A DNA stretch of 64,000 nt from Sphingomonas sp. (GCA_017304655.1 JAFKLY010000003.1:310001-374000); one strand, 5' to 3'. Shown: positions 1 to 9,812, numbered from the stretch's first letter. Numbers and translations are program-made. Notes: generated from the letters alone by a model not told the origin.

Positions 1-8
1 GCCAAGCC

Positions 9-836
9 ATGACCGCCCTGCGCAACGCCTGCTTCATCCTGCTTGCCGCCCTGATGCTGGCGCTGCACCCTGATGCGGCGCTGGCGCAGAGCTTTCCGGC
101 ACTCAGCGGCCGGGTCGTGGACAATGCGAATCTGCTTGATGCCGCAACCAAGGCGCAGATCGAGCAGACCTCCACCGAGCTTGAGCGCACCACCGGACGG
201 CAGCTCGTCGTGGCGACCGTGCCCAGTCTCGATGGCTATGAGATTTCCGATTATGGCTATCGGCTCGGCCGCGCCTGGGGCCTGGGCGAAAAGGATCAGA
301 ATAACGGCGTCCTCCTGCTCGTCGCGCCGAATGAGCGACGCGTGACGATCCAGGTCGGTTATGGGCTCGAGCCGGTGCTGACCGACGCGCTCTCCGGCCG
401 GATCATCCGCGAGGTCATTACGCCCCGCTTCAAGGATGGCGACATGGCAGGCGGCATCAGCGCCGGCGCCAGTGAAATCGCGCGGATCATAGCGCTTCCG
501 CCTGATCAGCAGCGCAAGCTGGCGGATGAGGCCGAGCGTAGCCAGCGCCACGGCAACGGCCAGAATATTGGCCCGGCCATCGTCTTCGTGATCTTCATGG
601 TCCTCTTCGTGTTCCTGCCGATGCTCGGACGGTTGCGCGGTGGCCGGCGCTATCGCGGCGGTGTCCACCCGATCGTGATCTGGGGCGCCAATGAATTGCT
701 GAACGCGGCTCTGCGCGGCCGGGATGACGATCACTGGGGCGGCGGTGGCGGCTGGGGCGGCGGCGGAGGTGGCGGCGGCGGCTTCTCGGGCGGCGGCGGC
801 AGCTTCGGTGGCGGCGGCGCGAGCGGAGGCTGGTAA
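9..836 (+). CDS. TPM-domain (YgcG-type) secreted/membrane protein with Gly-rich tail
   Basis: A 275-residue protein of the TPM (TLP18.3/Psb32/MOLO-1) family. Residues 1-26 form a signal peptide ending in ALA before Gln27. The TPM domain spans about residues 34-165, a transmembrane segment lies near 188-207, and the last 30 residues are almost entirely Gly with Ser, Phe and Trp. This layout is typical of YgcG-like proteins, often found beside LemA, whose molecular role is poorly known; an envelope role is inferred. The stop codon TAA overlaps the next ATG (TAATG), so it is translationally coupled to a second TPM gene. The window begins 8 bases upstream, so any upstream partner such as lemA is out of view. 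Confidence 0.85.
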   Translation: MTALRNACFILLAALMLALHPDAALAQSFPALSGRVVDNANLLDAATKAQIEQTSTELERTTGRQLVVATVPSLDGYEISDYGYRLGRAWGLGEKDQNNGVLLLVAPNERRVTIQVGYGLEPVLTDALSGRIIREVITPRFKDGDMAGGISAGASEIARIIALPPDQQRKLADEAERSQRHGNGQNIGPAIVFVIFMVLFVFLPMLGRLRGGRRYRGGVHPIVIWGANELLNAALRGRDDDHWGGGGGWGGGGGGGGGFSGGGGSFGGGGASGGW

Positions 837-1519
837 TGGCAAAGCGCATATCCATGAACGACGCGGATCACGCGCTCGTCACGCAGGCGGTCGCGAAGGC
901 CGAGCAGCACACCGATGCCGAGATCGTCACCATCGTCGCGCGGCGCTCGGACGCTTATCATGACGTCGGCCTGCACTGGGCGATCCTCTGCGCCTTCCTC
1001 GTTGCGGCCTTCGCGGCGGCCTTCCCGCATCTCTACGAACAGACGCTGATCTGGCTGCTGGGCGAATGGAGCCATGAGCTCCCGTTGCGCATGCTGCTCC
1101 TGTTCCTGCTCGGTCACATGATCCTGAAGTTCCTGGCAGTGCGCTATCTGCTCGCCATTCCGGCGCTGCGGATGCTGGTGACGCCGGGCGCGACCAAGTC
1201 CCGCCGCGTCCGCCGTCGTGCGCTGCTGCTGTTTCGCACCGCTGCCGAGGCGCGCACCGCCAGGCTGACCGGCGTTCTGATCTATCTCTCGCTCGACGAG
1301 CACCGGGCGGAGATCGTCGCGGACGAAGCGATCGCCGCAAAAGTGTCACCCCATGTGTGGGGCGAGGCCATGGCGGCACTGGTCGACGAAGTCCGCGCCG
1401 GACGAATCGCGCAGGGCATGGCGCTGGCCGTCGAGAAGGCTGGACTCATCCTGGCCGAACATTGCCCCCGCAGTGGCGACAACCCCAATGAATTGCCCGA
1501 CCGGCTGATCGAACTGTGA
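836..1519 (+). CDS. TPM-domain membrane protein (second copy)
   Basis: A 227-residue protein that starts inside the stop codon of the preceding TPM gene. It opens with a TPM-like stretch (residues about 8-40: an acidic Ala-rich helix, then DAEIVTIVARRSDAY). Two hydrophobic segments (about 45-66 and 83-108) split this from the rest of the TPM fold (about 115-200), which has no Gly-rich tail. Paired TPM genes of this kind, one secreted and one with internal membrane helices, are common in Proteobacteria; the function is unknown. Its end overlaps the GTG start of the Nudix gene. Confidence 0.8.
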   Translation: MAKRISMNDADHALVTQAVAKAEQHTDAEIVTIVARRSDAYHDVGLHWAILCAFLVAAFAAAFPHLYEQTLIWLLGEWSHELPLRMLLLFLLGHMILKFLAVRYLLAIPALRMLVTPGATKSRRVRRRALLLFRTAAEARTARLTGVLIYLSLDEHRAEIVADEAIAAKVSPHVWGEAMAALVDEVRAGRIAQGMALAVEKAGLILAEHCPRSGDNPNELPDRLIEL

Positions 1520-2079
1520 CCCACGAAAGCCCCGAGGATGAGCTGCGTCACCCCGAGGAGGTGATGTGGCAAGGTCGCTTCATCGCCGCGAAGAAGCGCG
1601 GCCGCTGGGAATATGTGTCCCGCGCACGCGGCATCCGCGCAGCGGTCATCGTCGCCATCGATGAAGGGCTGGACGGGCGGCACATCCTGCTGGTCGATCA
1701 GTTCCGCGTACCGCTGGAACGCCGCTGCATCGAGCTTCCCGCCGGTCTGGTGGGTGACGAGAGCGCCGGCGAAGCCCCTGCCCTCGCCGCCACGCGCGAA
1801 CTTGAGGAAGAAACCGGCTATCGCGCCGGCCGAATGGTCGATCTGGGCGAATATTGGAGTTCCCCCGGCATGGTATCCGAGAGCTTCACGCTGTTCAGGG
1901 CGTTCGATCTTGAGAAGGTCGGCGATGGCGGCGGCGTGCCTGGCGAGGACATCCGCGTTCACCGCGTCCCGCTCGCCAGTCTGCCCGACTGGATCTCAGC
2001 ACGCCGGGTGGAAGGCTATGCCGTGGACGTGAAATTGCTCCTGCTGTTTGGCAGCACATTCATTGACCGCAAAGGATGA
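1516..2079 (+). CDS. Nudix hydrolase, ADP-ribose pyrophosphatase-like
   Basis: A 187-residue Nudix hydrolase. A complete Nudix box (G-x5-E-x7-REL-x-EE-x-GY) lies at about residues 79-101 and includes the metal-binding REL.EEE core. The order of surrounding elements (EYWSSPGMVSESF after the box) resembles ADP-ribose/NDP-sugar pyrophosphatases, which split ADP-ribose into AMP and ribose-5-phosphate. The start is GTG at 1516, sharing GTGA with the stop of the upstream TPM gene. The exact substrate cannot be told from sequence. Confidence 0.88.
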   Translation: MTHESPEDELRHPEEVMWQGRFIAAKKRGRWEYVSRARGIRAAVIVAIDEGLDGRHILLVDQFRVPLERRCIELPAGLVGDESAGEAPALAATRELEEETGYRAGRMVDLGEYWSSPGMVSESFTLFRAFDLEKVGDGGGVPGEDIRVHRVPLASLPDWISARRVEGYAVDVKLLLLFGSTFIDRKG

Positions 2080-2082
2080 TTG

Positions 2083-2817
2083 ATGGGGACTGGCAAGACA
2101 CAGGCGGAGAATGACGGTCCCGACACCCGAAACATCGCGCTCCTCATCGATGCCGACAATTCAAGGGCAGCCGATCTGGATGCGGTGCTCACTGTCCTCG
2201 GCGATCTGGGCACAGTGAATATTAGACGCGCTTATGCCAATTGGTCGAAACCGACTCTCAAGAGCTGGTCCGAGATCGTGCTGCAACAGGCCATCGAACC
2301 GCAACAGCAGTTCGACCTGACCAAAGGAAAAAATGCCACCGATATGAAGATGACCATCGACGCGATGGACCTGCTTTATGGCGGCAGGGTCGATGGATTC
2401 GGGATCATGTCGAGCGACAGCGACTTCATGCCAATCGCTGTACGCATCCGTCAGAACGGCTTGCCTGTCTATGGCTTCGGCAATGCCAATGCCCCTGTCG
2501 GCTTTCAACGAGCCTGCACGCGGTTCATCGACGTCAGCGCGCTCACTGCCAAGGCGTCGGATGAAGTGGCCGTCGAAGCCAAACCGGCCGTAGATGCCGA
2601 GATTGTCAAATTGCTGAGCGATGCCTGGAAAGCCTCCAAGAGAGACGAGCGCGGCTTTGCCCGCCTCTCCGAGCTGGGCCATCGTGCGGCCAATCTTTCC
2701 TCATTCGATGCCCGGAGCTATGGCTTTTCGCGCCTTTCGGAGCTGATTGCCTCGTTGCCCAATTTTGTCATCGAGCAGCGCGATAACGGTGCGGTGTTCG
2801 TTCGGCGCGTACGCTGA
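2083..2817 (+). CDS. NYN-domain (PIN-like) protein with C-terminal OST-HTH/LOTUS domain
   Basis: A 244-residue LabA/DUF88-type protein. The NYN domain (about 16-150) shows the acidic residues of a PIN-like nuclease fold: LIDADN near residues 21-26, GKNATDMKM near 82-90 and SSDSDF near 110-115. After a linker, residues about 168-243 form an OST-HTH (LOTUS) module, a fold linked to RNA binding. An RNA-directed nuclease or RNA-binding role is inferred from the family; no target is known here. A TTG codon sits directly before the ATG (TTG ATG); ATG at 2083, 3 nt after the Nudix stop, is preferred. Confidence 0.85.
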   Translation: MGTGKTQAENDGPDTRNIALLIDADNSRAADLDAVLTVLGDLGTVNIRRAYANWSKPTLKSWSEIVLQQAIEPQQQFDLTKGKNATDMKMTIDAMDLLYGGRVDGFGIMSSDSDFMPIAVRIRQNGLPVYGFGNANAPVGFQRACTRFIDVSALTAKASDEVAVEAKPAVDAEIVKLLSDAWKASKRDERGFARLSELGHRAANLSSFDARSYGFSRLSELIASLPNFVIEQRDNGAVFVRRVR

Positions 2818-2855
2818 ATTCCCAATACGCTGGAAGGTGGCTAAACCCCGCCCCC

Positions 2856-3500
2856 ATGTCCCGAGTCGACATCAAGATTTGCGGCCTCAGCACGATCGAG
2901 GCGATCGACGCTGCCGTGCGCGGCGGCGCGAGTCATGTCGGCTTCATGCATTTTGCCAAGAGCCCACGGCATGTGACGCCGCAGCGCCTCGCCATGCTGG
3001 CGCCGCGCGTGCCCGCGCATGTGCAGCGCGTTGGCATCCTCGTCGATGCAGACGACACGACAATTGACGCGCTGATCGCGGCCGGCGGGCTCCATGTGCT
3101 CCAGCTTCACGGCGCGGAGCCGCCCGAGCGCGTAGCAGCCCTGCGCGCACGCACCGGCCTGGAGGCTTGGAAAGTCCTCTCGATCAAGACCGCTGCCGAT
3201 CTGGCGAACAGCGCGGCTTATGCCGGCGCGGCCGACCGGCTGCTTTACGACGCCAAGACGCCGGAAGGCTCCGCCCTGCCCGGCGGCATGGGGCACCGGT
3301 TCGACTGGTCGCTGCTCGCGGGCTATCGGGCGCCCGCACCCTGGGGCCTCGCCGGCGGCCTCAACCCGGACAATGTCGCCGAGGCGATCCGCATGACCGG
3401 CGCGCCTCTGGTCGATGTTTCCTCGGGGGTGGAAAGCGCGCCGGGCGTCAAGGATGTGGACAAGATCGCGGCCTTCTGCAAAGCGGTTTCGTCATGTTGA
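2856..3500 (+). CDS. trpF: phosphoribosylanthranilate isomerase
   Basis: A 214-residue TIM-barrel enzyme that converts N-(5-phosphoribosyl)anthranilate to CdRP in tryptophan synthesis. The N-terminus carries the KICG motif with the catalytic Cys, followed by GGASHVGFMHF. The C-terminus holds the phosphate-binding GGLNPDNV and the DVSSGVE segment. The length is usual for the family. It lies 38 bp after the NYN gene and 96 bp before trpB, and with trpB and trpA forms the distal part of the pathway; other trp genes are outside the window. Confidence 0.95.
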   Translation: MSRVDIKICGLSTIEAIDAAVRGGASHVGFMHFAKSPRHVTPQRLAMLAPRVPAHVQRVGILVDADDTTIDALIAAGGLHVLQLHGAEPPERVAALRARTGLEAWKVLSIKTAADLANSAAYAGAADRLLYDAKTPEGSALPGGMGHRFDWSLLAGYRAPAPWGLAGGLNPDNVAEAIRMTGAPLVDVSSGVESAPGVKDVDKIAAFCKAVSSC

Positions 3501-3596
3501 GACTGAACAGCCCTGTGGCGCGCGTCGGGAGACGATGGCGCTGATCGCTCGATCCATTCGACGCGACCGGACCACCGTGACCAAGAGAGAAGCACC

Positions 3597-4841
3597 ATGA
3601 CTGCTGCAACCACCCTGCCCAATTCCCTGCGCAACCTCCCGGACGAGCGCGGCCATTTTGGCCAGTTCGGCGGGCGCTATGTCGCCGAAACGCTGATGCC
3701 GATCATTCTCGACCTTGAGCGGGAGTATCGCGCGGCCAAGGAAGACCCCGCTTTCGAGGCGGAATTCAACGGCCTGATGACGCATTATGTCGGCCGCCCT
3801 TCCCCGCTCTATTTCGCCGAGCGCCTGACGGCTTATTATCGTGAGCGCGCAAAGCCGGGCTTCGGCGCGAAAATCTATTTCAAGCGCGAGGAGCTGAACC
3901 ACACCGGCGCGCACAAGATCAACAATTGCATCGGCCAGATTCTGCTCGCGATCCGCATGGGCAAGAAGCGGATCATCGCGGAGACCGGCGCCGGCCAGCA
4001 TGGCGTGGCGACCGCGACCGTGTGCGCGCGCTTTGGTTTGCCGTGCACCATCTTCATGGGCGCCAAGGACATCGAGCGGCAGCAGCCCAATGTGTTCCGC
4101 ATGAAGCTGCTCGGCGCGGAGGTCCGCCCCGTCACAAGCGGATCTCAGTCCCTCAAGGATGCGATGAACGAGGCGCTGCGCGACTGGGTCGCGACGGTGC
4201 ATGACACCTTCTACATCATCGGCACCGCCGCCGGCCCGCACCCCTATCCCGAGCTGGTCCGCGACTTCCAGAGCGTGATCGGCAAGGAAACGCGCGAGCA
4301 GATGCTGGCAGCCGAGGGGCGCCTGCCCGATTTGCTGATCGCCGCTGTCGGTGGCGGCTCCAATGCCATCGGCATGTTCCACCCGTTCCTGGATGATCCG
4401 GACGTGGCGATGGTGGGCACCGAAGCGGCAGGCCTTGGCATCGACACGGACAAGCACGCCGCCAGCCTCACCGGCGGCAAGCCCGGCATCCTCCATGGCA
4501 ACAAGACCTATCTGCTGCAGGATGAGGACGGCCAGATCACCGAGGCGCATTCGATCTCGGCGGGCCTCGACTATCCCGGCATCGGCCCCGAGCATAGCTG
4601 GCTGCACGAAAGCGGTCGCGTCACCTATGTGCCCGTGACGGATCGGGAGGCGCTCGACGCGTTCCAGCTCTGCTCGCAGCAGGAAGGGATCATTCCCGCG
4701 CTCGAAAGTGCCCATGCGCTCGCAGCACTGGAAAGCAAGGCGCTGGAATTGCGTGACGATCAGATCATCGTCGTCAATGTCTCCGGCCGGGGAGACAAGG
4801 ATATCTACACGGTCGCCGCCGCGCTGGGAGCGCAGCTATGA
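3597..4841 (+). CDS. trpB: tryptophan synthase beta chain
   Basis: A 414-residue PLP enzyme that joins indole and serine into tryptophan as the beta subunit of TrpA2B2. The PLP lysine is Lys107 in [10 protein letters not shown]. The glycine-rich phosphate-binding loop GGGSNA lies near residues 251-256. N-terminal [13 protein letters not shown] is typical of the TrpB1 class, which works with TrpA. The start ATG follows an AGAGAAGCACC leader. Its last four bases overlap the start of trpA (ATGA), consistent with 1:1 subunit production. Confidence 0.97.
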   Translation: MTAATTLPNSLRNLPDERGHFGQFGGRYVAETLMPIILDLEREYRAAKEDPAFEAEFNGLMTHYVGRPSPLYFAERLTAYYRERAKPGFGAKIYFKREELNHTGAHKINNCIGQILLAIRMGKKRIIAETGAGQHGVATATVCARFGLPCTIFMGAKDIERQQPNVFRMKLLGAEVRPVTSGSQSLKDAMNEALRDWVATVHDTFYIIGTAAGPHPYPELVRDFQSVIGKETREQMLAAEGRLPDLLIAAVGGGSNAIGMFHPFLDDPDVAMVGTEAAGLGIDTDKHAASLTGGKPGILHGNKTYLLQDEDGQITEAHSISAGLDYPGIGPEHSWLHESGRVTYVPVTDREALDAFQLCSQQEGIIPALESAHALAALESKALELRDDQIIVVNVSGRGDKDIYTVAAALGAQL

Positions 4842-5647
4842 ACCGCCTCGCCTCTGCCTTCGCCCGCGCGCAAGATGAAGGTCGCGCCGCGCTCGTGACC
4901 TTCGTGACGGGTGGCGATCCGACCCCTGCCGACACCGCCGCCGTGCTCGATGCGCTTGTCGAAGGCGGCGCCGACGTGATCGAGCTGGGCATGCCGTTCA
5001 CCGATCCGATGGCGGACGGCCCGGCCATTCAGGCAGCGAACCTGCGCGCCCTCGCCGCCGGCACGACCACCGTCGGTCTCTTCGGCATCGCCGCCGCCTT
5101 CCGTGCCCGCCACCCGGCCGTGCCGCTCGTCCTCATGGGCTATGCGAATCCGATGACGGTGCGCGGCGCGGAGTGGTTCGCCGAAGAGTGCCGTCGCGCC
5201 GGCGTGGATGGCGTCATCTGCGTCGATATCCCGCCGGAAGAGGATGCCGAGCTTGGCCCCGCCCTGCGCGCCGAGGGCGTGTCGCTGATCCGCCTCGCCA
5301 CACCGACCACCGATGATGCCCGCCTGCCCGCCGTGGTCAGCGGTGCGTCGGGCTTCCTCTATTACGTCTCCGTCGCCGGGATTACCGGCCTGCAACAGGC
5401 TGCGCAGGACAGCATCGAGGCCGCCGTCGCGCGCCTCAAGGCCGCCACGGACCTGCCCATCGCCGTCGGTTTCGGCGTGCGCACGCCCGATCAGGCCGCT
5501 GCCATCGGCAAGGTCGCGAACGGTGTCGTCGTCGGCTCGGCGATTGTCGATCTTGTCGCCCGGCACGGCGCCGGGGCTGCCCCCCATGTGCAGGCCTTCG
5601 TGGCAAGCCTGCGCGCCGCCCTCAATCAGAAGGAGCAGGTCGCATGA
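4838..5647 (+). CDS. trpA: tryptophan synthase alpha chain
   Basis: A 269-residue TIM barrel that cleaves indole-3-glycerol phosphate and passes indole to TrpB. The catalytic acids sit at the canonical positions, Glu49 (VIELGMPF) and Asp60 (PMADGP). The phosphate site GFGVRTPDQ and the G-rich VGSAIVD segment are present near the C-terminus. Both ends overlap the neighbours by 4 bp (ATGA with trpB, ATGA with accD), so trpB-trpA-accD are tightly coupled. Confidence 0.97.
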   Translation: MNRLASAFARAQDEGRAALVTFVTGGDPTPADTAAVLDALVEGGADVIELGMPFTDPMADGPAIQAANLRALAAGTTTVGLFGIAAAFRARHPAVPLVLMGYANPMTVRGAEWFAEECRRAGVDGVICVDIPPEEDAELGPALRAEGVSLIRLATPTTDDARLPAVVSGASGFLYYVSVAGITGLQQAAQDSIEAAVARLKAATDLPIAVGFGVRTPDQAAAIGKVANGVVVGSAIVDLVARHGAGAAPHVQAFVASLRAALNQKEQVA

Positions 5648-6498
5648 GCTGGCTCAACCGCGTTCGCAACGCCATTCCCTTCATCATCAAGAAGGCCGAC
5701 ACGCCGGATAATCTCTGGCACAAATGCCCCTCCTGCGGGCAGATGATCTTCCAGAAGGAATGGGACGAGAATCTCTCCGTCTGTCCGCGTTGCGATCATC
5801 ATGGCCGCATCGGCCCGAAGGTGCGCTTCGCCCAGATTTTTGACGAAGGCACGATGAAGCTGCTGCCCTCGCCGCAGGTGAAGGAAGACCCGCTCAAATT
5901 CCGCGATTCCAAGCGTTATACCGATCGGATCAAGGCAGCGCGCGCGCAGACGAGCGAGCAGGACGCCCTCATCAACGCCATCGGCAAGATCGAGGGTCAT
6001 CAGGCCGTCGTCGGCGTGCAGGATTTCGCCTTCATGGGCGGATCGATGGGCACCGCGGTGGGCGCAGCCTTCGTCGCGGGCGTCAAGGAAGCGATCAAGC
6101 GCCGCTGCCCCTATGTGATCTTCACGGCCGCTGGCGGCGCACGCATGCAGGAGGGCATCCTCTCGCTCATGCAGATGCCCCGCGCCACCGTCGCCATCCA
6201 GCAGCTCCGCGCGGCCGGCCAGCCCTATATCGTGGTGTTGACCGATCCCACGACCGGCGGCGTCACGGCAAGCTACGCCATGCTGGGTGACATACAGATC
6301 GCCGAGCCCAACGCGCTCATTGCCTTTGCCGGTGCCCGCGTGATCGAGAACACGATCCGCGAGAAGCTGCCGGAAGGGTTCCAGCGCGCCGAATATCTGC
6401 TGGAGCATGGCATGATCGACATGGTCGTGCCCCGCAAGGATCTGCGCGCCATGCTCGCCAAGACCATCGGTTATCTGGCCGGCGCAAAAGCCGCCTGA
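5644..6498 (+). CDS. accD: acetyl-CoA carboxylase carboxyltransferase subunit beta
   Basis: A 284-residue beta subunit of the carboxyltransferase that makes malonyl-CoA for fatty acid synthesis, acting with AccA (not in this window). The N-terminal zinc ribbon has Cys28, Cys31, Cys47 and Cys50. The carboxyltransferase core follows, with [12 protein letters not shown] and the oxyanion-loop [13 protein letters not shown]. It overlaps trpA by 4 bp and is followed 28 bp later by folC; trpA-accD-folC order is common in alphaproteobacteria. Confidence 0.97.
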   Translation: MSWLNRVRNAIPFIIKKADTPDNLWHKCPSCGQMIFQKEWDENLSVCPRCDHHGRIGPKVRFAQIFDEGTMKLLPSPQVKEDPLKFRDSKRYTDRIKAARAQTSEQDALINAIGKIEGHQAVVGVQDFAFMGGSMGTAVGAAFVAGVKEAIKRRCPYVIFTAAGGARMQEGILSLMQMPRATVAIQQLRAAGQPYIVVLTDPTTGGVTASYAMLGDIQIAEPNALIAFAGARVIENTIREKLPEGFQRAEYLLEHGMIDMVVPRKDLRAMLAKTIGYLAGAKAA

Positions 6499-6526
6499 GC
6501 CCCACGCGCCGGACCGCTGACACGCC

Positions 6527-7870
6527 ATGGCTGACCACGCCGTCTCCGACGATCCCGCCGTGCAGGCCCAACTCGACCGGCTGATGGCGCTCTCGCCCGG
6601 CCGCGACGTGCTCGGGCTGGAGCGCATCACGGAGCTGTGCCGGCGCCTGGGCGATCCCCAGGACGACCTGCCCCCGGTCTTCCATGTCGCCGGCACGAAC
6701 GGCAAGGGCTCGACCTGCGCCTATCTGCGCGCCGCTCTGGAAGCGGACGGCAAGAGCGTCCATGTCTTCACCTCGCCGCATCTGGTGCGCTTCAACGAGC
6801 GTATCCGTCTCGCCGGCACGCTGATCGACGACGCCACGCTCGCCCGCGCGCTGGAGGAAGTGCTGGACATCGGCGGCGATCTCAACGCCAGCTTCTTCGA
6901 GATCACCACCGCCGCCGCCTTCATGCTGTTCGCCGCCATTCCGGCCGACGCCTGCGTGATCGAAGTCGGCCTTGGCGGCCGGCTCGATGCGACCAATGTG
7001 TTGAAGGCCCCGGTCGCCTGCGGCATCGCTTCCCTCGCCATCGATCATGAAGGCTTCCTGCTGGCCCCCGAAGAAGGCGTTCCCGAGGAACCGCTCAATC
7101 GCATCGCGTTCGAGAAGGCGGGCATCGCCAAGAAAGGCGCGCCGCTGCTCACCCAGCGCTATTCGGCCGCAATGAACGCCACGATCGCCAGAGTCGCGGA
7201 TCGTGCGCGCGCGCCTTATCTGCCGCGCGGACGCAGCTGGGATATCGTCGATTATCAGGGCCAGCTCCATTATGCGGACGATGCCGGCCGTGTCGATCTG
7301 CCCGCGCCGCGCCTCACCGGCGCGCATCAGGTCTCCAATCTCGGCCTCGCCATTGCCATGCTGCGTCACCAGAGTGCCATCCCGGTGAGCGAGGCTGCCC
7401 TGCGCGCCGCGCCGCTCTGGGCGCAATGGCCCGCGCGCATGCAGCGGCTCGAAGGAGGCCCGCTCAACGCGATGCTGCCCGGCCGCACGCTGATGCTGGA
7501 CGGCGGCCACAATCCCGACGCCGGACAAGCTCTCGCTACCGCGCTGACCGATGGCGGCCTCGCGCCGGATGGCATCGATCTCGTCACCGGCATGCTCGCC
7601 AACAAGGATGTGCGCGGCTTCCTCGCACCCCTGCGCCCGCTGATCCGCTCGATCCGCTCGCTGCCTGTGCCCGGCCATGAGCATCACGGGCCGGAGGTGT
7701 TCGCCGATGTCGCCGCCGAATGGGGCGTGCCGCATCGCCCCTTCACCACCATCCACGAGGCGCTGGCCGATATCGCCGCAAGCGACGGGCCACCGCGCAC
7801 CGTGCTCATCGCCGGCACGCTCTACCTCGCCGGCCAGGTGCTGACCGCGAACGATCAGCCGCCGGTGTAA
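6527..7870 (+). CDS. folC: bifunctional folylpolyglutamate synthase / dihydrofolate synthase
   Basis: A 447-residue Mur-ligase-family enzyme that adds glutamate to dihydropteroate and to folates. It has the ATP-binding VAGTNGKGST P-loop near residues 48-57, the FTSPHLVRFNERIR folate-binding segment, and the central-domain EVGLGGRLDATN motif. The C-terminal domain carries LDGGHNPDA. It is the last gene of the trpF-folC run and meets the convergent AmpG-like gene 27 bp later. Confidence 0.94.
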   Translation: MADHAVSDDPAVQAQLDRLMALSPGRDVLGLERITELCRRLGDPQDDLPPVFHVAGTNGKGSTCAYLRAALEADGKSVHVFTSPHLVRFNERIRLAGTLIDDATLARALEEVLDIGGDLNASFFEITTAAAFMLFAAIPADACVIEVGLGGRLDATNVLKAPVACGIASLAIDHEGFLLAPEEGVPEEPLNRIAFEKAGIAKKGAPLLTQRYSAAMNATIARVADRARAPYLPRGRSWDIVDYQGQLHYADDAGRVDLPAPRLTGAHQVSNLGLAIAMLRHQSAIPVSEAALRAAPLWAQWPARMQRLEGGPLNAMLPGRTLMLDGGHNPDAGQALATALTDGGLAPDGIDLVTGMLANKDVRGFLAPLRPLIRSIRSLPVPGHEHHGPEVFADVAAEWGVPHRPFTTIHEALADIAASDGPPRTVLIAGTLYLAGQVLTANDQPPV

Positions 7871-7897
7871 AGCACGGTTGGCAGGGTCAACGCGGGG

Positions 7898-9205
7898 TCA
7901 TTGCTCCGCTGTCCCTGCATCGCCAATGCTCGCATCGATCAGCCCGGTGCGGCTCATCCACCAGAAAAGCAGGATGCCCGGCAGCGCCAGGAACGTGGTG
8001 AGCAGATAGAAGTTCACATAGCCCATTGCCTCGATGAGCGCCCCGGCGCTGGTGCCGGTCACGAAGCGCCCGACGATGCTCGCCGCTGCGGAAATCAGTG
8101 CATATTGGCTGGCGGTGAAGCGCAGATCGCACAGCGCCGAGAAATAGGCGACGACGGTGACGCCGCCGATGCCGCTGGCGATATTCTCGAAACCGATGGC
8201 GCCCGCCATGCCCCAATTGCTGTGGCCGCTCGCGGCCAGCAGCGCAAAGCTGAAGTTGGAGACGCCCATCAGCACGAGGCTGAGCAGCACCGATCGCTTG
8301 AGGCCGAGCCGCGCATAGAGCACGCCGCCGAGGAAGATGCCGATGAGGAATGCCCAGAAACCAAGGCCGATATCGTAGATGGCGATCTCGTCATTGCTGA
8401 ACCCGAGGTCGTCGAAGAGCAGGCGGAACGTTAGGTTGGCAAGCGTGTCGCCGATCTTGTGCAGCAGGATGAACAGCAACACGATCAGCGCACCGCTGCG
8501 GGTGAAGAACTCCTTGAGCGGCCCCCAGATCGAGGCAGCCGCAGCCGCCAGGCCACGCCGCCCAATCGGTTCGCGATGCCGCTCCGGCTCACCGAGCCAG
8601 AGGCCCGCGATCATCGCCGGCAGGGCCAGCGCGGCGCAGGCGAGATATGCGCCCGACCAGCCGATCCGCGCCGCGAGCACCAGCGCCAGCGCGCCGGCCC
8701 CCGCCGCGCCGATCCGCCAGCCATATTGCGACATGCCCGATCCGACGCCGAGTTGCTCCGGCTTCAATTGCTCGATGCGATAAGCGTCGATCACGATGTC
8801 GAACGTCGCGCCGGCCACGCCGACCAGGATCGCGGCATAAGCTGTGGCAATCAGGCTTGCGCTGGGGTCCACGAGCGCCAGATTGGCGACGGCGGCGATC
8901 ACCAGCACGCCGGCCAGCAACAACCAGGAGACGCGCTGTCCCAGCCGCCCGAGCAGCGGCAGATGCACACCATCCACCACCCACGACCAGAGCCATTTGA
9001 GATTGTAAACGAGGAACGCGAGACTGAAGGCCGTCACCGATTTCTTGTCGATCCCGTCCTGCGCCAGCCGGGTCGTCAGGGTCGCGCCGATCATCGCAAA
9101 CGGAAAGCCGGAGGAAATGCCGAGCAGCAGAGCTGCGATCGGTTCCTTCTGAAGATACGGCCTGAATGCGTCCCCCCAGCCTGCCCTTGCGATCCCGTCC
9201 GCCAT
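7898..9205 (-). CDS. AmpG-like MFS permease (muropeptide transporter family)
   Basis: A 435-residue MFS protein with about 12 hydrophobic segments. The N-terminal region (LLLGISSGFPFAMIGATL, then LAFLVYNLKWLWSWVVDG) matches the AmpG family, which imports GlcNAc-anhydroMurNAc muropeptides for wall recycling. An ORF upstream extension begins at a GTG (9232), but ATG at 9205 (MADGIARAG) gives the usual length. No ampD, nagZ or beta-lactamase gene is adjacent, so substrate assignment rests on family resemblance alone. Confidence 0.82.
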   Translation of the reverse strand: MADGIARAGWGDAFRPYLQKEPIAALLLGISSGFPFAMIGATLTTRLAQDGIDKKSVTAFSLAFLVYNLKWLWSWVVDGVHLPLLGRLGQRVSWLLLAGVLVIAAVANLALVDPSASLIATAYAAILVGVAGATFDIVIDAYRIEQLKPEQLGVGSGMSQYGWRIGAAGAGALALVLAARIGWSGAYLACAALALPAMIAGLWLGEPERHREPIGRRGLAAAAASIWGPLKEFFTRSGALIVLLFILLHKIGDTLANLTFRLLFDDLGFSNDEIAIYDIGLGFWAFLIGIFLGGVLYARLGLKRSVLLSLVLMGVSNFSFALLAASGHSNWGMAGAIGFENIASGIGGVTVVAYFSALCDLRFTASQYALISAAASIVGRFVTGTSAGALIEAMGYVNFYLLTTFLALPGILLFWWMSRTGLIDASIGDAGTAEQ

Positions 9206-9292
9206 TCCCGTTCCCCTGTGATGTTCCGGCACGGTGTAGCCTAGCCGCTCGTGCAGCGGGCGAAAGGGGATTTATGTTGGAAGGCCCGAAAA

Positions 9293-9733
9293 TCAGCCCC
9301 GCGGAAACAGCGTCAGCCCCGGCGGCAGGCGCCCGGCGGGCAGGCCACCGACGATCCGCTCGCACACGGCGAGAGCGCGGACGAGGTCGCGTGGCAGATA
9401 GGGCTTGGCGAGGCAACCGAGTGCAATGCCCATCTCCCGCGCATCAGCCGGGCAGCTCGCAGTGGCAAACAGCACGGCAATGCCCAACTCGCGAGCGTGG
9501 CGCGCCAGCTCGACCCCGGAGCGCGCGCCCGTCAGGCGAATGTCGGTGAGGACGAGATCGACCGCGCCCTGCCCCAGGATCACGGAAGCGGCATCGCGGA
9601 ACCGGTCCACGGTCGCCACCACTTCATAGCCCGCCTGCTGGAGCGAGTGCTCGTTGTCGAACGCCAGCAATGGCTCATCCTCGACGATGAGAATGCGGCG
9701 GATCTGCTGCACCTTCTTCGTCGAGAAAAACAT
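9293..9733 (-). CDS. stand-alone response-regulator receiver protein
   Basis: A 146-residue single receiver domain with no output domain. The acidic pocket is VEDE (residues 17-20), the phospho-acceptor is Asp64 in LVLTDIRL, and the switch residues are Thr91 (FATAS) and Lys110 (LAKPY). A short basic N-terminus (STKKVQQIRR) precedes it. Such lone receivers relay phosphate or bind a partner. No kinase or target gene lies beside it; it is 60 bp from the AmpG-like gene and divergent from the rluB-type gene. Confidence 0.85.
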   Translation of the reverse strand: MFFSTKKVQQIRRILIVEDEPLLAFDNEHSLQQAGYEVVATVDRFRDAASVILGQGAVDLVLTDIRLTGARSGVELARHARELGIAVLFATASCPADAREMGIALGCLAKPYLPRDLVRALAVCERIVGGLPAGRLPPGLTLFPRG

Positions 9734-9812
9734 TGCCGCTTCACCTCAGTTGCGCCACTACCCCCTGCGATCCCCACGGATCGAAGCAGCACCCGGACCC
9801 GCTACGTCGCCG

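Noticed and set aside
740..833. GGC-rich tandem-like DNA repeat
   Set aside because: It encodes the Gly-rich tail of the first TPM protein, a usual feature of this family, not a separate repeat element.
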